This document shows positions 56,369 to 64,000 of a stretch of 64,000 nt of DNA, piece after piece. The stretch's first letter is position 1, and each line of letters begins with the position of its first letter. The stretch is from NCBI GenBank assembly GCA_007922195.1, contig ML682028.1, positions 17,513,053 through 17,577,052 of the forward strand. Direction: 5' to 3'. The notes under the pieces are model-generated. The model saw only the letters and a program-made list of their open reading frames with translations, had not been told where the DNA came from and searched no databases. This stretch comes from Podocnemis expansa. Its lineage: Eukaryota > Chordata > Testudines > Podocnemididae. Position numbers and translations under genes: made by a program.

Positions 56369-57167
56369 TTCATTTTAGTGGGCTCAAAATTTCATCCCAG
56401 TTTCTCAGTGACACAGGGATTTCCTGTTTCTTGATCAGCAATGCTAATAGGAGATCAATACAGCAAAGCCCTCTTCATCAACTATTTGCCCTGAGTTACT
56501 CAAACAGCTGATTCTTTGAAGTAAATGTCACTGCAGGGTGAGGGTAGTAAGCTAGATGAGTCCAGAACCTATCAAACTCTTTGCAAATGTATTGGATTCT
56601 AAGTGCTGCTGAGAAATACATAACGTGTGCCTTTAACAGCCAGTTGGAAACCCAAGGTGTCAAGAGTGATTCTGCATCCCCATTTCGGTCTCCAAGACAG
56701 CGCTTTAACATCAAAAGTGGGTTTTAATGCACCTAAATTAGCAGTTAGGGGACTGATTTTAAAATGTACCCAGTCAAGGGCAGCACCCAATTCTCACTAA
56801 AAGCCAATGACAAGCAAGGATCTAAATCCCTTAAGTAGTTTGGGAGAAAAAATCACACTTTATAATGGGCAGTCTGGCCTTTCTAGCACTGCGAGCTAGA
56901 TACTAGCTTTGCGGCACTTCCATGGGCCACATACAAAAATATGGGCTCTACAAAATGGTGCCCTCTATGTGGCACGACCTCACACAACACAAAATGGTAT
57001 CCTCCATGCAGAGCAAGTTTGCATGGAAAATGCCATTTTGTAGAGCAGCTCTGCTGGAGGGTGGATGGTGCAGATGCGTTTGGAGGCTGGTGGTATTCTC
57101 CCATGTGCCACATCAGCCTGCAGGGTGCCAGTCACACAACAGACTGGTGGCAGAAAAGGCCAACCTT
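56369..57167. other. Non-coding DNA, nothing recognised
   Basis: Between 56925 and 57055 the word 'caaaatggtgccctctatg' recurs in variants ('caaaatggtatcctccatg', 'aaaatgccattttgtagag'), suggesting a small palindromic or internally repeated element whose ends I cannot fix. Confidence 0.4.
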
Positions 57168-57286
57168 CGTAGTAATCATTCTTTATTTATCTGTATTGCA
57201 GTGTTGCCTAGGAGGACCACATTGTGCCAGGTGCTGTACAAACTGGAACAAAAACACAGCCCCAGCCCTAGAGAGTTTACAGCATA
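57168..57286 (+). repeat. Dispersed 'gtgctgtacaaac' repeat
   Basis: 'attctttatttatctgtattgcagtg', 'ggaggaccacattgtgccaggtgctgtacaaactgg' and 'cagccctagagagtttacag' make this the best copy of the unclassified family also seen near 4745, 14885, 36570 and 38095. The 147-bp element follows immediately and seems to have inserted in its 3' part. Confidence 0.6.
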
Positions 57287-57433
57287 AATGACCCTCATTA
57301 ATCCCCTTAATTTAGTTTTGCAGTTGACAGCTAGTTGAGTCTGGCCTAAGTGACTGAGAAGTGCAGTCCTTAAAGGACTCAGGTTTTTAATGCAGTAAAT
57401 ATGCTTCCATTGAGGTTGCATGTCATGGGTACA
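57287..57433. repeat. 147-bp dispersed element, copy 2
   Basis: Same orientation and the same length as 54480-54626, with about six substitutions. It lies inside or at the edge of the 'gtgctgtacaaac' repeat, a context unrelated to the CR1 host of copy 1. Confidence 0.7.
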
Positions 57434-57533
57434 AATAACACAGAGAGAAATACAAATTCTTAGGGTAGATGTAGGGCTTCCATGGTAACCTTTTGAAAGC
57501 ATATGATAAAGAAAGCAGAGCTGCCATCTAAAG

Positions 57534-57923
57534 CAGCATGTCTTAACCACAGCATCACGACACAACAGTTTGTCATGGCACAGTGGCCAAATGTGTCACA
57601 TGAAATCAGCCTGCCACCAACAGCCCAAAGAGAGTTGTGGTGGCAGGCTGATTTCACACCAATGGCCCTTTAAAAGCTGGTGTGGAAGCGACTCTGCAAG
57701 AGCTGAAAGGTTCTGCTCTTTTTCTCTGCAGTGGGGCCTTCTGGTCAAGGCTCTGCCACCAGAAATCCCTTCCCAGGAAGAACATCTTCAACGGCTGGGG
57801 CCACTGCAGCGTGACCTGCCGCCGAAAGTCCTGGTGCCAGGAAGGGAGCAGCGGCACATTGTGTCACGCACAGCGGGAGCCCTCCCAGCCGTCTCATGAG
57901 GGTGAAGGGGTTGAGAATCCCTG
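57534..57923. mobile_element. Non-autonomous hAT element, 390 bp
   Basis: The left end cagcatgtcttaaccacag and the right end ggggttgagaatccctg are inverse forms of the hAT end cagggRttctcaacc. Flanks are atctaaag (57526-57533) and atctaaat (57924-57931), an 8-bp duplication with one mismatch. Inside, 'tgaaatcagcctgccaccaa' and 'tggtggcaggctgatttcac' (57600-57660) form a 20-bp hairpin. No transposase frame. Confidence 0.75.
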
Positions 57924-58104
57924 ATCTAAATGGTTAGACCTGGCAGGCTTTCAGCCCCAGCTTTTCATCCAATGCCTCTATCTACCCACATCTGTGACTT
58001 GGAAAAATGAGTCAACTTCATAATCCTAATGTCATTATTTGGATTACATGAACAAATGCAGATCCTGGTTTGAATAGTCAAAACAAAGGTGGAAGGGGAA
58101 GCAG

Positions 58105-58215
58105 AAAACATAGAAGTGAAGTGATTTGCCTGAGGTCACACAAAAAGTCTGAAGAACTGGGAATGTATTCCTGGTCTTGTGATTCAGCACAGAGTAGCCT
58201 AGTCACTAGATCACA
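58105..58215 (-). repeat. MIR-type SINE relic, antisense
   Basis: 'gaagtgatttgcctgaggtcacacaaaaagtc', then 'ctgggaatgtattcctggtcttgtgattc' and 'gtcactagatcacactgcc' is the reverse complement of the MIR head and core. Confidence 0.75.
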
Positions 58216-59559
58216 CTGCCTGCACAATAGCTTTCATTATCTGCTTTGCAATTGTTTGAATTTAACTAACTCTGGGTCTTCATATTTGAACCAGCTCCAA
58301 AGCCTTCTACAGTCAACAGGGATCTTTCCTTTGTCTTTACTTGGCTTTAGGTCAGGCTCTCTGAGCTAGTTCTTGAAGTCACAGGGAGATTTGATTGATT
58401 GAGGAATGACTTCAAGGATATAATGCCTGAAATCCAGGGTTACTTGGCAAAAACAAGCATCAGATCATTTCATACAGCCGTTGCAATAGAGTTCTTCACA
58501 TTTCATAACTGCATTTTTGCAAACCTTGTTATTGAGTAACTCTATTTTGTTGAAAAATTGCACCATCAACAGCCAATGAGGAAGGAAATAAATAATTGTT
58601 AATAAATGTCTAAATAACTGCTGAGTTGCTGTGAAGATTTGATTTAATGAAAACAAGTCAAGTGCATGGTAGCAGAATTAATTAATGCTTTGTTATTTCT
58701 TAGGTCTGTTGTCCTGTTTATTCACAGTGCAGGGCTTTAAGCATTGCTCCCGTCAGTCATTCTGAGGGGAACTTGGAAAATATTCTCCTTGGCAAGGTAA
58801 AGAATGAGCAACTAGAAAATAATGGGTGTAGTCAGAGGTTTATTAGAAGCTCAAATATTAGATTGATGAACTTAGGGGGAGTTGTCAACTCATGATTTTT
58901 TATCTCATATTTCATAGTAGTTTTCCCTAAATCCCTAGTGCTTAGGCCTGATCTGTGCTTGGGAGGTAACAGGCATCTCTATAAGAAAATGCCCTGAATA
59001 TTTGAATTCTTAAAATTTGTCATGAAACAGAATTTTTGTTTTCTGGTCAGCCCTATTTAAAACTCACCTGCTTTCTGGAATTTGTGATGTCTGGTGTTCA
59101 TCTGAAAGTTTGGAACACTTCAGTCAATCTGGGCTGTGTTTTGAGCAAACCTCCTTCCTCTTGCCGGGGCAAGATTTATACTATTGCTTGAAATCACATG
59201 AAATGAGACTAGTCTGAGCTACAGCCAGGCACAATCACATTCTGTCCACTGATTTTTTATGAGTTTTCAAACCCCAAATTTTAAGTGAAACTTGAGGATC
59301 AACTACGGTAGCAGCTTTTGTGAGTATGCATCCCCCACCATGTGTATTAGAACTACTGACTTTTGTGCAGATCTAGAAAGAAGTGCAAAGTTACTGCTAC
59401 GACTAGCAGGACAGGTTGGGGTAAATTTGAATACCAACAGTGAGCTCGTAATTTAAAGCTCTGACAATAATGCATGGAACATTTTTCTCATAATGTATTT
59501 CCGATTTCTCATCTTATTTCCACCCCACCCCTCCAGTCCTGATTTTTCATACTTGCTAT
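58216..59559. other. Non-coding DNA, nothing recognised
   Basis: No recognised gene or repeat. Confidence 0.5.
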
Positions 59560-60066
59560 CTGGTCACCCTATCCACGCTATTGCTTTTGTCAACAAAACA
59601 TGAGGCAACTCCTCTGCAAGGCTGACATAATAAAGCTGCCTCCCCAAGAGACATAAGGCTTACATCAATGTAGGTAGGGTGCTGCTGTGTTCCTTACAAC
59701 GGCTGTTGGCAGAGCCATGCACTTGACAAGAAAGCTGGGAAGCTGGAACCCAGCTGCCCCAGCTCCCCTGGAGGACTGGTAGGCTGAGTGACAAGCCAAG
59801 ACAGTCAGAGCCTGCTCCCAGTGGAGAAAGAGGAGAGACAGGGATGGGTCAGTCCATCAGTAGCCTGTGGAGCAGCCGTGCCCCCCGCAGGGAACCATCA
59901 GCAGACCTAAGAGCCCTCAGCTCCCGACATTGCCCTTAAAGGCCGGTGGAAGCACTCCTGATCACCACCAGCCCAAGGAGGATAGTAGTGTGGACGTCAG
60001 CCACCTCAATAATTGATGTGGGGACTGTAGGTCAACCTATCTTTGTCGTGTAGACGTAGACTTAGT
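59560..60066. mobile_element. Diverged MITE of the 'gtctacac' type
   Basis: The left side 'ctatccacgctattgcttttgtcaacaaaac' and the right side 'cctatctttgtcgtgtagacgtagac' are inverse-related (gtctac-ac-a-a--ttgtc). 'gtgtggacgtcagccacctc' lies inside the right end. The style matches the 3-bp-TSD MITEs above but the family differs. Ends and duplication are uncertain. Confidence 0.45.
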
Positions 60067-60599
60067 CTTGAGATCCCATGAGACTGTCAGCTTCCATTTC
60101 GAAGAATATACTCACCTTTAGCAATCCTGATTGCAGGGGGAAAATAGCTGGGAAACTTGAAGTCTTCAGGCATAAAGCCTACGCAGACGTCAAGTTTATT
60201 TTTTTTGTTTTAAATCCCATGCTTTTTAAAACAATCTTATGTTTTCGGAGAGGTGACTCATGAATTTTTGCTGCTTCGGCTTGGCAATACAGTCAGATCC
60301 CTTGTGGCTTTGCTTTGGATTTTTCTATAGTGTATCAAATTATGTATATTTGTATTGAAGCCAATCGTATGCAGAGGTGACCAAACAGGTGAAGTGAGAC
60401 CCTGCTAATACTTGTGACTATGTCTTTCATGTGATGATTGAACAACGTGTAGAGGCCTCCCAACACATGTACAGTAGATTTACAGATAAATGTAAGTACA
60501 CTAAAAATGTGGAAAAGCTATAAAGGACAGACAACAGTTTAAATTCTGCTCTCAGGTCTACCAGTACAAAACCCATGTTTACTTAGAATATAACCCTTG
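60067..60599. other. Non-coding DNA, nothing recognised
   Basis: No recognised gene or repeat. Confidence 0.5.
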
Positions 60600-60815
60600 C
60601 TAAGAAGGAACCAAGAATTCTGGTGGAACGTTTAAAGACTAATGAATTTACTTTTTGCATGAGCTTTTGTGGGAAAGAATCCCACTTCACTGGATTCTTG
60701 AAGTTGGATTTTCTCCCACGAAAGCTCATGTGATAAAATAAATTTGTTAGTCTTTAAAAGTGCCAGCAAACTCCTTGTTTATTTTGCTGGTCTAGACTAG
60801 CACGACTGCCCCTTT
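60600..60815. mobile_element. Palindromic Penelope-like insertion
   Basis: A minus-oriented tail ('ctggtggaacgtttaaagac' to about 60697) meets a plus-oriented tail ('cttgaagttggattttctcccacgaaagctcatg', 'gttagtctttaaaagtgccag', 'ctggtctagactagcacgactgcccc'). There is no spacer. The plus arm keeps GAAA but has lost CUGAUGA; the minus arm has lost both. Confidence 0.78.
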
Positions 60816-63463
60816 TGGAACTTGAGAAAGAATCTGTTTCTCTACTTCTCAGGCTGACCTTTATTTTAGAAGTTCAGAGGGTTTTCTTCAACTCGTGTTC
60901 ATTATGCAAAGAAACCAACAAATGCAAGCTGCTTCAGCATAAATACAGGGCTTTTTTTAAAACAAAAAAAATTTTTTTGCACATCTCAGCAGAAAATCTT
61001 GTTGCTTTGCTCCTTGTCTGAAGAAAAAAAAATCCTCAAGGGTACAAAGAATATAGAAGAAAAACAGATAACCCTTGTTTTATAGCTGCTGTTTTCTATT
61101 ATGGCAACTGTTTTAGCTACTGCTGGTTTGAGCCAGTGTGTCTTTGTTCCTTGCAGTTTTCACTAGTGAGGTAAATCACAAATCATGTTGAAACACCAGG
61201 TCTAATTTCTTCAGTTTAACACTGCTGAAGAAAACAGATTTAAATGGTCATGAAAGTGGCGTAATGAGATAGAAAATCAGTCCCAATGGCAGGATTAAAT
61301 CTGAATTTATGGGGCCCAATTCATTGGTAGATTCCAGTTGCTTCACACCATTCAGGTGATGTGAAAGCTGCTGTAAATCAATGTAAGCCTCACTTATGGA
61401 ACATCTCAGTGAATCTGGCCCATGAATGGGACCAAATTCAGACAGTCAAGCAAGACATGTCCATCCTTAATGTCATCATAGTGCACCAGAGTTCTCCTGA
61501 ACGTCCAGTCAAGTAGGTTGCACTTTTCTGAAAGTGATGACATGGGGCCTGCCTCTTCTCTGACATCTTTCAGGCATTGTGCTTTCCAGGATCAACAACT
61601 GGGCTACTGTATATATGAGCAGTCAGCCAAGATAGGGTTATTTTAATGTTCATCTTTATTAAGACTTGTGTTACTCCCCTGACTTTTGAAATTCTATTTA
61701 TACATTGTTTGCAAAATCAGCATCTACCATACTCATCATTAAAGCCAAGTTCTCAGCAGGCTGTTGGTTAAGCGACCAAAAATCTATTAGGCTATTTGGG
61801 GACCTAGAAGCAGAGACAAATGGGAAGACTTAGGAAAAAAGAGAGAGCATCCAATTAAGGTTTTTGTGGGAGTCCCAGCTTAGCCATCCAAATGTAAGGG
61901 GCTCTCATAAGCATCCAAACTGCAAGCACGTTTTGAGAGGTTTGCCCATCTTTATTAGATAGTATCTCGTCTCTCCACTGAGCGGTACAGTTCCCTTTTC
62001 TCTGGCTGTGAAGAGAGCTCTGCTTGTTTGAGTGCGAGTTGTGTCAGTTCTCAAATGCTCTTCCTGTCTCATGGCTAGTGAAATAACTGAGCATGAGAAA
62101 ATGGGAGACAGCTGTACCCTAAGCATTTTGGACCTGATCCCATGAAATTCTGAGTGCCTATGAGAAAGACTTTGAAATCACTCAGAATTGGGTCCTCAGC
62201 CCCTAACATGATTGTCTCCTAACTCCTGAAGAGGATAATGCATTCCAGAAAATACTGTATTTCATCTTCTCCTCTCCAAAGATCCCCAAATTCTTCCACA
62301 ATTATCGACACCCAGTGACACTGAAACGCCATTACCCCTAGGGTAGAGAGAGGTAACTAACCAGCACATAGCACACTGGATACATGTAGGGGAAAAGGAA
62401 ATTTCAATCAAAGTTATCAAGAAACCTATTCTTTATTAAAAGACCTGATGGATCTTCAATGCTCAAGCAGAATCTTTGCTTAACTGGTCATCATTGTCAC
62501 ATGGACATTCCTTTTTTGAGTTGTCAGGAAGGATACACCAATCTAGGCCGCTTTGTTCCACATGCACTGAAGGATCAGTGGAGTTAGAGCTGCCTCCAAG
62601 CATCCCTGCCTTGCACCAAGGCGCCTCAGCTTTGAGTCAGAGAGCTGCAATAGCTAAGTGGTTCAAGATGACTTTCTGTGTTCTTGAACCTGAGCTACAC
62701 CGTGTACTGAGTGTCTGAGCTCCACCCTGGGCAGTTTTCAGAGACCATGTGTCAGGCATTTCCCTGGTTCTCTGCTTGCAGTCTCAAGTGCATCCCATTT
62801 TGGAGGGAGATTTTATGGCCTGTGTTATAGAGGACATCAGGCTACCTCACTCCAACAGACTCCTTTGGCCTTGGAATCTATCACAACGGGTTCCCTGCAG
62901 CCATCTCTCTGCACTCCACCCCAGCAGAGCCCCGATGGCGTCTGTTGTGCTTAGCAGTACAAAGAGGCAATCATTGCAGCAGGGTTGAGAGACTGGTGAG
63001 GAATTTAATTGCAAGCTGATTTTTCAGGACTTGGGACACTTCATTGCAACCATATGAATTTCACTGAGGCCAAGAGTGTGTCAACATCCTAGACAACATG
63101 GGAGACCAATAAGAAATAATAACAAAATGAGAATGGCCTGCTGGTGCATGTGGCAAATCAGTTAGCTAGTTAGAGCAGATATAAATCTGGATTCATTCTT
63201 CCAGTTGTCCCTCTAAAATTGATTCTAGATGTTGATATTATATGTATGTTTGGAGCCTTTAACTCAGAAACTTAGCATATTGCAAATAATATGGGGACTC
63301 GTTAAAAATCCAGAATGATACTCCCAAAAACCACGAGGCCGGGTTCATGACTTACAAAAGCTAGACTGGTTAATACCAGCGGGGGATCTGGTCCAGTGGA
63401 ACTGTAGCCCTTAAAATTCTATTAATAACAAAAAACAGAATTTAACTGACTTTTTTCCTAAAA
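60816..63463. other. Non-coding DNA, nothing recognised
   Basis: No gene recognised; frames at 62476-62718 and 62749-62988 have no domain. A stretch near 61310-61440 ('gggcccaattcattggtag', 'gaatctggcccatgaatggg') is loosely palindromic and may be an old MITE. Confidence 0.45.
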
Positions 63464-63672
63464 ATATTTTTATTAATTATTATACTGGCTTGTTCTAAAA
63501 CCTTTCATGTTAAGACATGTTGATGCATATGTATTAACAGGATTTGTAAAGTTGAAGCATTGTACAAATATTACCTAATTATAGGTAGGTTAAAGTCCTA
63601 GTTTCCCATAAGAACACTATGATTGGCTTTTTCTCAAACCAAACAAGCCAGTACAATAATTAATAAAAATAT
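63464..63672. repeat. 31-bp inverted repeat around a 147-base loop
   Basis: The left arm 63464-63494 (atatttttattaattatt...ctggcttgtt) and the right arm 63642-63672 are reverse complements with one mismatch in 31. The loop is AT-rich and non-coding. It could be a small MITE with long terminal inverted repeats, or a structured RNA hairpin. I see no convincing flanking duplication. Confidence 0.7.
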
Positions 63673-64000
63673 CCTTAAAATTCTGGCATTTTCATCCTTG
63701 TTAGCCAAACAACGATTTAGGATGTCATGAGTATGTCATGCATCATATCTGTTGTCTCCAAAAGGTCAACATTTCATTGAAAGAGTTTGGGTTGATATGC
63801 TATATTTAAAGTTTGATACCAGCATTAAATCCTGTCCTTGCATCCAATGGGAATTGTGTCTGCATAAGCACTGAAAGATCTGTTCTGTTGCCTGTACAGT
63901 GTGAATTAAATTTCTCCTTGTGCTTGGGGATCTTTTGAAACATGAACAGTTTCCCTATTTTTAACCATTCTTCATGAACCAGCTGCTCTCAGCACAGGAG
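63673..64000. other. Non-coding DNA to the window end
   Basis: No recognised gene or repeat. Confidence 0.5.

Noticed and set aside
54510..57565. Conserved peptide shared by frames at 54510-54737 and 57176-57565
   Set aside because: The shared peptide is the translation of the 147-bp dispersed element on the minus strand; there is no sign that it is a protein.
1..64000. CRISPR array, prokaryotic operons, riboswitches
   Set aside because: No regularly spaced direct repeats, no ribosome binding sites and no compact gene arrangement; the repeat content is plainly vertebrate.

Overview
This window reads as vertebrate nuclear DNA, most likely a turtle (Testudines). It is CpG-poor, has no dense coding, and is full of interspersed repeats typical of non-avian reptiles: many CR1 LINE fragments, old MIR-type tRNA SINE relics, hAT-type and 3-bp-TSD miniature DNA transposons, and an abundant Penelope-like element (PLE) tail of the type ending in 'ttagtctttaaaagtgccac'. 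A soft-shelled turtle is possible, but the species is my inference.

I find no convincing intact protein-coding gene. The longest open frames (for example 42872-43669 on the minus strand) lie in GC-rich transposon DNA and have no recognisable domain. The best candidate for a cellular exon is a weak 60-base frame at 7525-7584 ending in a good splice donor. The window is probably intergenic or a long intron.

Layout: 0-12 kb is AT-rich unique-looking DNA with one hAT element (3118-3466), three PLE tail units, MIR relics and a small hAT element (10242-10422). 12.4-15.2 kb holds two antisense CR1 3' ends. 15-24 kb is mostly anonymous, with a palindrome-rich MITE at 20247-20603 and a PLE palindrome at 23.6 kb. 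24.7-26 kb is GC-rich hAT DNA. 27.6-34.3 kb is a nest of mobile elements: a 1.86-kb antisense CR1 split by a hAT MITE; a PLE carrying a GIY-YIG endonuclease frame that is split by a 1.6-kb hAT element (perfect 8-bp duplication) and by a second 165-bp PLE tail; and another CR1 split by a PLE tail with a perfect 12-bp duplication. 38.7-43.7 kb has a Harbinger-style MITE, a CR1 3' end and a 703-bp hAT element. 45-54.8 kb holds further PLE and CR1 pieces, including a CR1 split by a candidate solo LTR and by a 147-bp element that has a 96% identical twin at 57.3 kb. The rest contains two more Harbinger-style MITEs, a hAT element, another PLE palindrome and an unexplained 31-bp inverted repeat at 63.5-63.7 kb.

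The most interesting signal is the PLE system. It has a degenerate GIY-YIG endonuclease frame, terminal tails with a hammerhead-ribozyme-like core, and repeated tail-to-tail palindromic insertion units. Boundaries and target-site duplications given below were read by eye. Family names are assigned from motif recognition, not from database searches.
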